NCBI RefSeq assembly: GCF_001949145.1
Contig: NW_019091395.1
Coordinates: forward strand, 39,374-101,373
DNA length: 62,000 bases
Direction: 5' to 3'
Source of the DNA: Acanthaster planci
Lineage: Eukaryota > Echinodermata > Asteroidea > Valvatida > Acanthasteridae
Below are positions 12,401 to 27,400 of this stretch, in pieces (position 1 is the first letter of the stretch; each line of letters starts with the position of its first letter). A program made the translations under genes and the position numbers. The notes beneath the pieces are model-generated. The model was not told the origin of the DNA. It searched no databases and saw nothing but the letters and a program-made list of their open reading frames with translations.

Positions 12401-15400
12401 GCATCGCTGCAAACAAAAGTGGACTGTTCCACAACAAACTGTAAAGACCGATCAAAAAGTTTTGCACATGCATGCCTACATGTATCATTATTTTCATTAC
12501 CAAAACCCTACAGTTTGCTGAAAAAAAGAGAACTAATTCCCTTAATGTTGCAAAGTTGGACTGACACGCACATCAAATGTTACACAAACAAACTGATTCT
12601 TGGGGGATCGCAACTAAAACTGGCTTTCCAAGGGGTTCCAGCCAGGTGAAAGTTGCCGATTTGAAACTACATACAAAGCAACAATGGACTTATACAAAGA
12701 AGCAAAGAACAAAAGTATGCAATGCCAGGACAAAGTCACGGTACATTCCTAGCAATGCAATAACAAGTGTTCTTACAATCATCACATCCAGAGTCTTCAA
12801 AAAGCAATGCATTATTGTGTGCATGGGACAGAGATACAGGAAAAAGAACAATGGAGAAGTTAATTTGAACATTTGAAACAAAGTGAGCTCCTGTCACAGG
12901 ACCACCTGCTTTATCTTGAATGGTTTGAACACACTCTCTGCATGGGGTCTACACCTGTCACAAACCAACAGACTCGGGTGAAATCTCTCTTTGGGGCAGT
13001 TTGGGGAGATGATTTTCGGTCGTCATGTGAACAGGGCTATGCCTAACATTTTTAAAATTGGGCTGTGTGAGGTGACACTTGCAACTGGGAGAAAAATCAT
13101 TCTAAGCGGAAATACATGTAGGTTTTCACCATGCAAATGAGGAATCCGAAGATAAGAGAAACCCCTGTAAGCAGTTATTGTTGAAAGGAAATGGGTTTTA
13201 AAAAGAATGGGGCAGATTTAGTTTCCGACCACACAGCTATAAACAAGAGGCCAAACTTGCTGCTTCTTCGTCAATAGACTTTATTCATGGCAAAGCCATG
13301 TTCAATCGGGTTCCCTGAATCTATTTCACTCAATGTAATTTGTTAAATGGGGTGGAGACAGACTATTTGGGGTTCCAAGCCTCACTCACTTTACTCTCTT
13401 TTTATAATGTGGCTTAGGAAATTTTTGATGTGATAACTCACAACTTTTGACTTGTTCCTCAGTGTAGACCAGCATTAATTTGTAATAAACTTTTCATTTC
13501 ATTGCTTTCATATTTACTCTCAGGTTCCACAAAAGAAAAGCTAATCTCCCTTTCAATTCAAAATGGCTGACTCGTGAATAAAGTTTATTAGTGTTATCCT
13601 GCCCAGTATGAAAGGCTCGTGAGTAAGGAAGGGTAAAGGGGCTACTAAATAATTGCAAGAAGGCACCGAAATCAACCTGAGGCGGTGTTGATTCAGTCGA
13701 AGCAAAGAACCACTCTCTGAGGAGTTTGCGCTTTGCCTGGAAGTAGGTATGGGGGACAAAGGCCAGGTGGGCATAGGACTGGATGGGAGGCAGAGGGATT
13801 AGAGGAGGGTGGGGTGAGAGAGAGAGGGAAGAACGATAAAGAATGGAGGAAGGGGATGAAATGAGACACGCTTTTTAGTCCGCATCCATGAACCCAGGGC
13901 ATCAGTACTGGCTGATTTTTCGAGCGTTGTCATAGGATGGTTGAAGCTGAACAACGTCTGATCCTTGTAAGGTCGAAATACTGCATCACGACTAGCACAA
14001 CGAGCTACATAATTGATACTGACAACAGTAACCAGACATGGCTGGAACTAAAATGCATTTGGCAGGCACGGATAGCAGTGTTGTAGTCGAGACCATCACA
14101 AGACCAGACACAAGACCAGTCACAAGACAAGACACAAGACCACGCACAAGACCAGACACAAGACCAGTCACAAGACCACGCACAAGACCAGTCACAAGAC
14201 CAGACACAAGGCCAGACACAAGACCAGACACAAGACCACANCACAAGACCAGACATAGACACAAGACCATGCACAAGACCAGACACAAGACCAGTGACAA
14301 GACTAGACACAAGACCATGCACAAGACCAGTCACAAGACCAGACACTAGACCATGCACAAGACCAGACACTAGACTATGCTCAAGACCATGTACGGGACC
14401 AGTCACAAGTAACAGGGTGAAAAATGACAATGGAATGCTTTTGTTGCAGTTCATGTGAATGGCTTGTGACTTGAATTCAGACTGGAGGTATTGCATGTAT
14501 TGTGCTGGTCTTGTGTGGTCTTGTGAAGGTCTCGACTACAACACTGATGGACAGCCAGAATTTCCAACCTTCTGTTTTTGGCATGCAGCATGACAAAGTT
14601 GATAAGGTCTTTCAAACAGATAGCACCGTTTAACCTGGGTGCAAATTTCATAGCGCTGCTTAAGCGTGAAAAACCTTCTTGACAAATCAAGTTACCAGCC
14701 AAAACTTCTTGTGATGTAATGGTATCTACCTGTCTTTTGGTTAGCATGACAATCACACAGAATTTCAGCTGGTAACCGTTGCTTATTAACCACTTCATAC
14801 CGGGGCATTTTTCAATGTTGATGATGCTGGGCCGGCATGACTATCATTTTTTTCCGTTTTCAAAATTCTTCAAAAATTTATCATTTCATTTAACGGTCGT
14901 TTATAGCCGCACCAAGTAATCTTTAGGCACTACTCTAAGTTGACAGGTGACCTTCACTGATGCCCGAGTATTTCAGCCAGGCCAGCAGCCTTGTAAACAG
15001 AGCCCAAATTGTGCGGTGTTGTATAACTGTCTTTTGTTCACGAACCTGGCTTAGAGCACTGCTGACCTCTTTTCAATAAGGGCCAGATTAGCGTGCAGCG
15101 GCGCTGTGTGGCTCATCGCTGCGGTGGTGGAGTGCTTTTGTTCCCGGTGGTAATCCGCTCGCTCTCAATGCCCCAAACCCTGGTATACGGTTTCAAAACA
15201 AGGCTGGATTATCACCACTTTTGAGAGTGAAAAATGTCGGTAATGCCCAGCAGCCTGGTCTTTTGTTTTGAGTGCGGTCTTTTGTTACAGGGCCCTGTTT
15301 CCTTTGTCCGAGTTCGGAGACCCGGCCACCCGCATAAACCATACGTCTCCGATCCCAGAGCCCCCGGCAGGAAGTGGTTAAGCAAGTTTTTTTCGTGCTT

Positions 15401-18400
15401 AAGCAAAATCTGTGCTTAAGCAGCTTTATAAAACTGGCCCCTGGTGAATTTTTGAAACAATACATGATGTTTTGTGCAGCAGTGCACGTATTTACCCAGC
15501 ACAGACAACACTGCCCGTGTACACCAAAAACCACGATAACTGAAGTAATGATAGAGGTACGTATGATATAGTCATCACTGCCAAGCAAGATATTCACATG
15601 GATTTGTTTGCGTTAAGCTGAAAACAGCTGGGTGCATTCTGCGCTATTTGAAAGTTTAAACCTGTGCAAATTAACCCCCAAATAAACCTACAAATACATG
15701 CATGTCTTTCCCTGACTGTGTGTACTAAGGGGTGCAGGTGATGAAGTGGTTATGGTTTGTGACTCCTGACCAGGGGGTTAGGGGTTCCAATCCAGCTGCT
15801 GGTCATAAGTTGTGGACTTGGGCAAGCCACTTAAACCCCTACTTGCCTCTCTCCAGCCAGGAGTATAAACGGGTACCAGCATTAGCCGAGGGGTACCCAG
15901 TGTCAGACTGGTATCCCATCCAGAGGAAGACATTTTCGCAGACATTTCATACCAAGGAAACCAAATGACTCAAAACTGACTGGATTTTTTTGGCTTTGGA
16001 CTATATGGGCGATGACAGAATAGAAAAAGCTAAGATTTGGAAACATGGGGAAAATCAAAAAGCCAACTTACAAGTCCCCCGCCTGTTGATTCGTCAACCT
16101 CTACGGGTTTGTATTTGCCACTGATTATGTCAGACGGGCGGGGCCCAGAGGGCTCTAGTATGTCCAGTTCCTGAACCTCGTCTGGGTCTATCAGAGCTTT
16201 CTGCAACTCATGTATGGCGATATCATCTTGGACACCCTAAAAATGGAACAAATTCAACTGGAAATTAGAAATGTTAAAAAAAAGGAAGGACAAGTTTGCA
16301 AAAAAACCATGATACAGATCTTGTCTTCAAGATCCTGAACGTACAGGGCGAAGGAAGGTCAAGGGGAGGGTCAAAGGTCACGCCAAAGAATCAACGAGAA
16401 ATTCCACCTATGGTTGGCCAGTGATGTATGCAGAACAAAAATATGACAGCGCAACATGAGGTGAAAAGTCTAAGTTTTGTTAACAACACTGTGCACTGAA
16501 ACTATTAAGACCAATCACTTTGCCAGGGTTTTACTAATCTCTGAAAAGGACAGAACTTTGCTCTTAAGCTTTTCAGAGAATAATACTAATTCCCAGAGGA
16601 GAGGCAATATGCACACAGGTGCTTTATCCATGAACCTATGCACAACACAAGTGGCTCGAGAACAGTGTCACGCACTGGAAGGGGATCCTTCAAATGATCT
16701 CCAACATTTGAACCCTTGACCAATTAGAAAGTGCTTCTTTTCCACACCTTGTGCCAATAAGCCATTTGTGAGTTAAATTTGAATAAAATCTGGTACACTG
16801 AGTTATCTGATTGCATATAAACATAACGATTGGAATTTCCCAGACTAAGGAGACTGTTGCAGCAATGGCGTTTAGTATGGAGAATTTGAATTATGACAGT
16901 AAAACGAACAAGATCAGCGACTTCATCTCTTTCTCTCTACAACTAGGATTTTCGTCTTGTGAAAAAGTTAAGGGTCAGCTTCTTCAGTAGTTTGGTTTAT
17001 AGACATGAAGCATACAGCTCCACACAATGGACAGCTGTTTTGAAGAGCTGGGCAGACTTTTTGTAGCACATGAACAAGTTTGATAACAAAAAACTTGTGG
17101 ATCCTGGTTTTTTTAAACAGCACTGATGAAATGGGGTGGAACTGATGTAAATGATATCGAAACGTTCAAGATTACGGTGGTTTCTGCCACACAAACTTAC
17201 AAACTACCAACCTTCAGTTACTGAGCAAATACTGATTTTGTGACGGCATAGCATCCATGGTGCAAAATGTGAAGTCACACAGTAATGCTTCATGAAATAC
17301 AATTCATAAAATGCAAGACTTATCTCTTAAACTGTCTGGACCATAAATGCTGTCTAAATATACTGACTTCGGGAACTAAGGAAAGAGCTGGTGCTACATT
17401 AACACTGTTTCGGTTAGTGCAGATTGATAACTACATGTAGACAAGACGGTAAATTATACACTGTGTTGTTCAAGCATTAAAAATGGTCACATTTCGCATA
17501 TGCCATTGTCTTATGAATATTCACTGTTTCTCCTACCTGGGTCAGGGTCACAAAGCTTGGGTCTCTGGTTCTTCTCTACAGCATCTCCCTCAGACCTCAT
17601 GAATATTAATATTCTATTTGCGAATGCTACACACCCTGATTGGTTATTTACACTAGCCTTGCAACCAGTTGCATTCCACAAACTCAGAATAGATTATTTC
17701 TTGTGCGCGATTTATTTTTTTCATTAAAAATCTTAAATTAAGGAAAACACTAAATTGTGGTTAAAATTCAGGGTGCTCGATAGAAGAAGTATTTCTGGCA
17801 GATGCTCACGCTGATCTTCGCCTCGCTTTCGTCTTTCACGAAGAAATTAAGACCAGCAAACTCAAGATTTAATCACAAAGCTTTGCAATGAAAGGGAAAT
17901 CCAGAATGAACAATTGTAAGAAGAGCTAACAGGGGAAAACTGTGCAGTCAATTTGCAAACCATATTAGCAACTGAGAAGCATAGAAAACGAACAACAAAT
18001 ATAAACATTTATCTTGGCTAGCCAGTACTTTCGCTTCTAGCTCACTTTTTTTTTAAATTTACCAATCTTCAAAATAAGTGCAATAGTTTTCTGAAATGTC
18101 TTCCTCAACTTTTCAGAGACTACTAACTTCTCAGACAAATACTACCTTCCACGACTTATCAAAACCGAAAATACATCCTCATCATTTCCCGTTAAAAAAT
18201 TTATCAACAAATCTTCACCCCCTCTGTGGATAAGGAGCCCCCCCCAAAAAATTCTTTTTTACATTGCAAGGCATGTGACAGTCTCAAGGCTATGTCACAA
18301 TTACTAGACTATGGCTTGAAATTACATACAAATTCACGGGTAGCGGCCAAGGCGGGCACCGTTGGCTTGTGTGTTACTTCAGGCCACAGCCAAGTCATTC

Positions 18401-21400
18401 AGAGAACATCCTACTTCTCAAATTGGTTCACAGAGACAGTGCTGCATGTAATGACTGTAATCATTGAAAATGCTCTCTAAATGTTAGAGAGTCTGATAAC
18501 AAACCTGTCAAATTCTAAAAATAAAAAAAAAATCCTTTTTACTCTCACGTAACCTGTTGCCTTCCCTTCAAAACTACGTGTATTGGTGCTTACTTTTAAA
18601 AAGACATGCTGAGACATGTGAAAAGACTACAAATTGTATTCACTTTACTCTCCAACTTTAAGAAGCACTGCTTTTTGCAACATACTTTTTGAACTTTAAA
18701 TTAGGCCTGTGCCGGGTATCAGGGTACCCGATGTTGACAAAAAAAAACGGGTACCCGGTTCAAAAAATATCCAGAAATGCACACCCCTACTTTAAATGCT
18801 GTTTAATTTGCTTTAGCTGCTGTAGTTCCTAGCTGTACACTTTTCAAAATTTCAAAGCAAATTTTTGAGGTTTTGATATCAGGGCATGTCCTAACTTCAC
18901 ATTTATCTCATTTGTTTAGATTCATATCAAATGGCATGTGCAGAATGTGACACATTTTGTAAATAAAAGAGCAAAAACAAAAGAATAGTAAAATGTGGTA
19001 TCTTTCATTTATACAAATCTGGAATTGGGGGGTCCATTTGGAAATACATGTAGCTGGTGACCGTCTAAAACTGGTTGGTACATGCTTAGGAAACCAAGCT
19101 TGGCAACCAACGCTTATTTAGTCACAAGAGCCTGCTCGGCAACCAAAATGGCTTCCAAATGAACATGTTACTGAGCAAAATGAGCAAGTGTGGTCCTCTG
19201 CAACACACCTGCATATTGCCTAGACTAGTTAAAACTTCGGTTTGCTTCATTGAAGTCAAAACATGCTTTGGACAATGGAAGATACCACTTTTTTCAAGGG
19301 AAGAAGCACGGTGAAAGTATTATCAGTGCAAATCAGATGTGTGAGAGGTTACAGAGCTATTCACTATGCTACTAGCATGCGGAGGCCATGCCTTTGCAAA
19401 TGGTCTGGCCTGCGGCCCTAGTGGGTGGCCGCTGAACGTATGTCGGCGGTTGGGCTCAGGCGGTGGCCATCGTCTTTCATCCCCATCCCGGTTAGTGGTG
19501 CCCTCGTCCCAGCTGTTAGTGAGGTCTGGGGTCATCAGGGGGTCATTATCAAAGACCGGGGGAGTCTGAGGGCCGTCCGTGAAGCGGCCGGGGAGGGTCT
19601 GGGAACGTGCCGAGCGGAGCAGGCGGAGGGCGGGGGCCTGTGCCTTTAGCTGGGAGGCGGAAACAGGAGAGGGGTTCAACGCAGGTTAACAAGTCCAGCG
19701 AAAGCATGAGCAGAACACAAGGGCAGCATTCAGGAAGGGGGAACAAAAAACAAAAGACAAAAAAGAATGATATTAATGACAAATGTTACTAACTGCAGGG
19801 CATGTGTACATGTAATAAAATACAATAACCACAAATAACAATTTCAACACGATTGGCTCTAGCAAACATTACCAGCCTCATCACTGTTATCGGCTAACTC
19901 AGACTAAAGTCATGCAAATGTACATCATGCGAACAATAAAGCAATCCGCCTTGAGCAGAAGCACCCCCTCAACGGTTGAAATGAGCCATATTGGCCGGAA
20001 GAGTTCATTTTGTTGGTAGCGATGTGACAGTAACTCGTGCATTTCATAGTCGTTCAGGAACCAGTGAAAGTACAGTTCCGACCAAATTGCGCCCTCTCTT
20101 GGTCCAGCTTGAGGCTCATTGACATAGTTGCTGCTACCAGGGGATTCACAGATTCCAAAATCATGTTGGGGCTTCACGGTGATCAAACAAAAACTTCCAC
20201 AATGAGTTCAACATTTTCAAACTTCAATAGACCAGTAACTTCATGACATCGGGCTTTGTTTGCATGTGCACTTTCCCAGATCCAGAGTCCCCATAGGAAA
20301 GTGCACACGTAAACAAAAGTGTGATGCCATTATGTGTTAGGCCTATTCTTTGTGGCTTGGAACCTCTTTTTAAGAAGTCTGCTTCCTCTCTTTTTTTCAA
20401 CTCTGCCAAAACATGAAATACAAAAAAAAACCAGTTGCAGGGCGAAAAACTGATAAATCATTTCCATTTCTTTGCTCTTGCTAAAATGGACTATTAAAAG
20501 CATTTTTACAACGTCAAAAACCTGATAATCTGGGGAGAGAATTGAAGAATGCTTAAAAACATGGATAACAGCAATCATTCAAGCAAAATACAGCAAAGGC
20601 TACAAAGCAGTGACAGGAACCAACCAAAGCTCCCATCTCTGCACGAGGCAGTTTCTAAAAAATTACTATAAGGAAGCGAGCAAAACTTCTCATTCCTGGC
20701 AACTATGTCACATGATGATGCCTCAAGCCTTATCTGCAAAAGCTCATAGCGTCTTGGTCATTCAGCAAACTTTACATGGCTAGCCAATCAAATTGCATGC
20801 ATCTGTAGTCCGCGAGCAAGCAGCCAAGGACTAACCAATCCACATACTTGAAGACCAATGCTGAGCCAGAGTTCAAAAATCTCACGAGCCCATCCACTAA
20901 GCTTTGATCAGCTTGCTATCACTGAAACAAACTGTCATCAATTCTGCACCAGATTTCTACAGACCAAATGACAGAACTACCCTACGATGACAACATCCTG
21001 ACAAGAATGCCAAGTCTAAATTCTACAGAAATGACAGAGCAGACTACCGGTGCTTAAGCTATTCACGGGCCTCTTGTCAGTTAAAAAACATGAGTTGGGG
21101 GGGGGAGAGGACAGGGGAACCATTGAAGAATTCTCATACCCAAACAGAAACAGGCACGTAGAAAAGCTCTCAGCGACAGCAGAGGAACGATCTATTTTCT
21201 CACTTGCACTTTTTTTCTTTAAAATTAAGCCTACCATCAGCTTGGTTCATGGTTCACATTATAAATCTCTTTTAGTTTTTAGCTTAGATTTAGTTTGGGG
21301 AGGGGACTGTGCGTCTGGTGTCCATAACACAATGAAGTTGGAATAAAATGATGGAACGTGACAACTTCAAAATCGCTCTGTAGTCCGCTGTCGGAAAAAT

Positions 21401-24400
21401 TGCTGACAAGAGGCCGTAAGTTTAGTTTCCATGGTCAGAACAGTGTTGCTGAAACCTTCTGATGCCCTTTACACACAGAATTTATTAACACACTAGCTCA
21501 GATGTGACAAGCCCCATCAAGGTTGGGAGGAAATTTGTGACCTGACCCAACAAACTGAGTCTAAAATCACAAGAACCAATCTAGACTTTTCAAGCCTTAA
21601 CAAATCTTGGTTTATAGTCGAAATCAACAGGAGCTGTCTACAGCTTTCAGTTATCAAAATAAAAAAAAGTGTGCCTGGGACTCCTTTTGCAGGACCCAGC
21701 TACTTTTTCCATTGCATTATGAGGGTTCACAGAGCACCCAACGAAACCCGTGCAAATTCCTACTCAGTGTGGGCCAATGGTATAGCATCAAGTATTCAAC
21801 TTTTGCCCCAGCGAAAACGCAAGAAATTTGTACACTATATCAAAGGAGTGCACCACAGGCACCTGTGAACTGACTTTCAAACTTGGCTCACACGAACAGG
21901 TTCTCAAAGAACTGTCAGGTTCTTCACCGGCAACCCTGGCCATAGTGCTCTCAATGGTTCCTGGTGCCAAGCCACCGACCCACTAAAAAGGAATATACAC
22001 ATTGCCCTTTCCACGGGTCCATGCAGTTAGATGAATATGCCATTCATTTTGTTGCAAAGTGCAATTGGAAACAGGAAATCATATACATCCACAGTGTTTG
22101 GTTCTGGCAAAAATGAGCTAGTCTGCCACTGCACTGCGTATGTTCACACCAACGCCAGGGAACATCATGGAGACAAGGCTGCACACAGCACTGACTACTG
22201 TCTAACTATCTACTGATTTTTGTTTTCTTTTTTTCTTTTTCCATGCCAACACTGCAAACCCAATACCTGAGCTCCATCCGAGGCCCGCAGGCTCTGGCTT
22301 TTTTTCTTGGCCCGGGAGGCCGCCGGATCGGCCTCTGTGTCCGAGACAGCGCCATGATAGGGGTCGTAGCTGGTGTTCTTGTACGGGATACCGGGCATGA
22401 GGCGGTCCTAAGAAATGTTTACGGTGTACCGTGTCAAGTTGAGAAAACCTTGCTACTTTCAAAGTTTAAAGTAGAACTAGACTGTGCTTTTAACCCCTCC
22501 GTGTCGGTAATTCTTTTGACCGTAACTGCTGGGCTGTGGTATGTGGTATGGCTGTGGTCCATCAGAAGGCCCCACTGAACCAGCAGCTGCATGGTGAATA
22601 GACTATATGTGTGGTATGCACTTATCCTCACACAAAGCCACGACTGTCACCGGTTCCCGATGCGAAGGGGTTAATATACAGGTACACATGGAGAAAGGAT
22701 AAATATGGCACAAACTATAAGAACTTGTGCACAGTTCTATTAATGGTTAGACAGAGTGAAAAGACTCTGAAGAAAGTCTGAGCGAGTTATATCAATTAGT
22801 CAGCCTCCTCCCCAGTTTGTTTTTAGAAGAAATAAGACTGGTGTGGACCTAATCTACAATTTCACTAGGCAGTGCTTTATGATGACTCTGTCAAGTGAAA
22901 AGGAACAAAAACCACCTAGTATTTAGAAATTCTCTTAATACATACCAATTTTTGTAAATTTTGACGGCAAATTTACCTTAAGAGCTCTAAAATCCTCTGG
23001 GTTGAGTAAAGCCACCATTAGCTAACATGTGGCTTGGTGCCCCTTGAAAGTTAATGCAGGAGGAGGAATGTACCTGTACCCATTTTACTGATAAAACAGT
23101 GAGAGATTTTGGAAGATTCCTCAAGAAATGTGCCTGGATGATCAAGGCCCAATGTATAAAATTACAAAAAACCTAAAAAATTTCCCCCAGACGCAAGACC
23201 AGGCTGCACAATCCTGTAGGACTTTCACTGGGGCTACAAATATTGCATGGGGGATAGAAGTGAATGAAGTTTTCAGGAGAATTTTGTCTGTACCATTGCG
23301 GAAGATTTCCGGTCGTCTCCAGCCATCAAGCCTTGTTGATCAGGCACTGACCTGGTCCTCCGCATCGGGGAACCGGGGATGATTTCTCCTGTCCGGCTAA
23401 TGGTGTGGTCTGTGATATGAAGAGAGGTTTGGGCATGACACAATCACTGTTCTGTCTGTCGCAAGATTTAAAAGTTGACTGATGTTACAGTTTGGCATGG
23501 TTTATTAGGATCACACTAATGAGCCGCCGATTTCATGAAAGTTTTACCCAGCGGCACAAGGACACTTTAAGTCCTACCGGTATGCCACATTCTATTGCGC
23601 AAGTTGTGCAACAAATAATGACACACATAACAAAAGTGTATGTACTGCGAACGTAGATGATGCGCACAACCAATTGTGGTGAAATTTACACAACTATGTC
23701 AGGTGGCGTAAGTTGCAGTAAACAAATGAAAAATGAATGAAAAACTTGTTTGGTTGAGGGAAAACTGTGACATTTTTTAATCAGTTCTGACAAAGACAGG
23801 AAAACAACTTTTCAAAATGGCACGCAGAGCTAATTTAGCAACTGTGTAATGGCTGCTGCAATATTGAAATGGACAGCTGTTGTCGTGGTAATCATCCTAA
23901 TTGACATTTTAGGACATTTGACACGGGGTAAGTAACAATTAAGAGCCTTTTTCTTTGAAAATGGGCATTGTATGCCTTTCTTTTACCTTTCAAACATTTC
24001 TAGCATTACAATGATCATTTGAGCAAATGCCTCTATATCCACACCTTATATGGCTAATAAATAAACAAAATAATTTGAGCCGTTCCTATTGGTCAGCAGG
24101 TTGTCAGGTGACATGGTCCCTGGTGCTACTTACATTTAGATTCAGGTCTAGGTCCCTTGCTCCTTTTTTCATAGCCTCCTATTGTGTGTCTCTTGTTGGC
24201 AGGGTTACCGTCACCATACCAGCCTTGCTGGCTTGGTCCATTCCGTACTAGGGGAGCCAACAAAAACAATTTTAAAATACTTTTGAATACTTTCCAATCT
24301 ACGGTGCCCTTGTGACCAGCTGAAAGGCCATGTCTGAACTACTTGCTGCAGCCCAAAATTGCACGAGAGTCTATGGTAGTGGCAGCAGACAGTTCCCATA

Positions 24401-27400
24401 GTCTTGAGAAATTTTAAGCCACAGGCAGATAATTGGGACGCGACCCAGTAAAAACGACTGCGGAAGGTGGCAGCAGCAGTGTTGTTTCAAGCCAAAGCCG
24501 TAACTTTGGAACATGGCTTGGGCTCAACATGAGACGCCGCTCAAGATGTAACTCTTCCAAGTACCTGGAAGGTAAAGCAACCTTACCTCTCTCTTGTGGT
24601 GGTGCACGACCCCTTCTGTGGTTCGTGGAAGGGCTCGAGTAGTACTGATTCTCCTGGTTGGGGTATATCTGGGGCTGCTCCATTTGCTGCATGGGGGGTT
24701 GCTGGTAGCGGGGCTGGGGATGGAGGATCTGAGGGGAGGCGTGGTAAGATGACTGGGCAGTGGACGAAGCCACCGATTCCAGGACGGGGGACTGTTGGAC
24801 CTGCTGCTCTTTGATTTGCTGGAGAACAGAGGAAAAAAATTAAACCCTTACTTAAAATACAGCAATGACGAACTCAACCGACCTTACCAAGGGCTTTTGG
24901 GGTTTTATGGCAAAGAGTCATAACCACAGACAATGAACACCCAATCCTGACAAGATCCCCCATATGAAGCAAGATATGAGATGGAGAGAACCCCCCCTAC
25001 TTTGTGTTGGTCATTGTCTCATTGGAATCTCAGGATTTCTCTTCAGACATCTTGGGGGGATGAGTTACATGTAGGTAACAATATTCTAGAGTGTGTACAT
25101 GTGTGGACATGTTGGGGGGTACCCCTCGGTTTCATTTCTTGCTGGATATAAGATCCCCAAAGCATTCTGGGGATGGATTGGGACAGATAACCAGAGCTAA
25201 CAGAAGATTTCTTCACTGTCTTTGACAGTCTTCCTTTCAAAGTGCCAGTGCCCGAATGCAGTATTCCGCCAAGATGGCAATATTCACATCTTACGAGATG
25301 AGGTAACTATACAATTGTACACTCAATTTGAAACTTCCATGTTCTGCTGCAGTGCAAAAAGACAGCAACTTAAAATACTTTTCATATCAAGCGCAGTCTT
25401 TTTTATGTCTTTGTATGAAACTAGCAGGATGTAAAATCATCAAGTTACTTTCTGGGTTCATCTCCACATAGCAATTTCATTAGTGTTTGCCATGAACTTT
25501 CTTTAAGATGAAAGGTTCCAGTTCAATATGACATCAATGAGCAGGCATGCAACTTGGACTTTGACAAAAAAAATGAGGAAATTCCAATTTTTACAAGACT
25601 TTGCACAGTGTTTTCAATTTTCTAAGGCATGAGTACGAAGTGAAAAACGAGGAAATCAGCTGATCCGAGGAAAAGTTGCGTGCCTGAGTGAGACATTCTT
25701 GTACAAACCTGGGACACCAAGCCATGATTAAGGTACAAAAGGTGGGTTGTTCAGTACAGAATCGTGCAAAACTGAAGAAACCCAAAAGTGGAAACTGGCT
25801 GATTCGAGAAGGGTACAGGTGAAAAAAAGTTTCAAGGGGTAGGACAACTTTTGATTTCCAAGATAATTAAACCTCTTTTGGGCTGAAACAATACTCTCTC
25901 TATCCAACTCTCCTGATTTGACAAGAACATCTCCCGATCTTCTTTTTTGATCAGGCATTTTTACATTTCTACACACCCGGACTTTTTTGATGCTGTCCTC
26001 TCTTCTGCGCAGCGGCGGGGCAGATTTCCACCCGCTGTCACTGGCCGCCGCCGGGGTAGCAGGCGATGCACTGATGTCATGCGATAACATGGTGTCCAGG
26101 TCTGTAACGGCGTACTGCTTGGGGGTACGGGGCGACTGTTCACGACGATGACGTTGGATCTTCTCTGGGTAGGCTAGATGAACAAAAGGAAGAAGAAATC
26201 AAAGTTGGACCTAAGTACTTGTGAACAGCCATTTGCAAGTTAGCTATATGCGTTGGGAGACATATTCTGATTCCTCACACTTAATATACCCCAATGCCAT
26301 GCAAAGATGTCACAGATTTGTGCGCTTTGAGATGAAATTAGTTGTGTGTACTCTTCAATGTTTGCCCCCAGGCCTGGATTGCACTGTGGGGAAGATTTCT
26401 ACAGTTAGGAAAATTTTAACTATGTTGTGGTGAAGTTTGAATGCCCATCTAACATGTGTCTGGTTCCAATGACTATTATAAAATGCGTGTGGCCCCCATC
26501 AACTAAGGAGTACATGCTCCGCCTATCTCCTAGACTGGTGCTAGCATGAGCAGTCACACACTATTATCCACTGTGATCATGTGTCTGGGTTCCTGTCTAC
26601 CCCAAATACTGTAATGGGCCTGTGCTGCAATGTCACCAGCAGGGGCACTGCTTACTTTCTGCGGGTCCCGTCCTTAGTGTCTGCATCTGGTTAGCCAGCT
26701 GATTTCTCTGTTTGTCCAGGTTTTCCAGCAGGGATTGGACCCTGGTCACCTCGTTCTCCATCTGGAGCCGCTCCTTGGTGTTAGCGCCCTCGTGCTGCAG
26801 AAAAGGCAAGATTGTATACTGCTCATAAAATGAACTCAACAGTAGGGCTACCGTGAGTTTTATACAGGATCTAGTAATGCTGACTGAAAACTACTACTTG
26901 TAGTAGTCGGCAGTCAACATGTTAAATTCCAAAATATCCAGCCCCCAAGAACAAAAAAGACCGCATCAGAAAATGCCACGTATTCACCTGAGTTTGTGTC
27001 TATGAAAGTCACACTGAGGTCAGCATAATGTTTCCACTTAAGTTCAATCCCAAACTGCGAACTATTGAACAGCTCCGTGACACTGGATGCAAGGTGTGAG
27101 AAGTTAAGAGCGAGTCTGCGAGCAGATCTAAGGCGCAAAAAACTTACCGGACTTTTAGTACTCCTCTGGTGTTGCGCATCCAGCTTGGATCTTAGGAGTG
27201 ACACCTCATATTCAATCTTCCCATTCTCAGCAGCAACCTCCTCCAGTTCCTAAAGGACACATGAAAGTGGCATCACAAAATTGCACAAAAGAGAGAACGA
27301 CTCCCACTCAACGCGATATCTTATTTCCGACGCCAAAATGCAATGCGCCCTGACAGGCAAATTGAATTTGAAATTCAATTGTAACTTCCTTAAACCTCCT

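Larger units (their letters stand above)
7243..16071 (-). other. PLEKHA introns around the PERY exon
   Basis: Two introns (7243-10196 and 10334-16071) hold the tandem repeat at 8315, the TTAA elements, the hAT-like minisatellite element and a SINE. Stretches 7300-8300, 8750-10190 and 12000-13900 show nothing I can name. Confidence 0.65.
16237..26655 (-). other. PLEKHA introns between the acidic exon and the coiled coil
   Basis: The introns here (16237-19352, 19650-22266, 22408-23293, 23410-24208, 24819-25976, 26174-26655) contain the micro-MITE at 18694, the repeat at 19945, the TTAA element at 22490 and the MITE at 25542. The remainder is unremarkable. Confidence 0.65.

Noticed and set aside
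8315-14410. Repeat arrays considered as CRISPR
   Set aside because: Units are contiguous and drifting, with no unique spacers, and the genome is animal.
13992-14496. Overlapping open frames on both strands, up to 163 residues
   Set aside because: They run through the CACAAGACCAG minisatellite; a 12-bp unit keeps every frame open, and the proteins are simple repeats.
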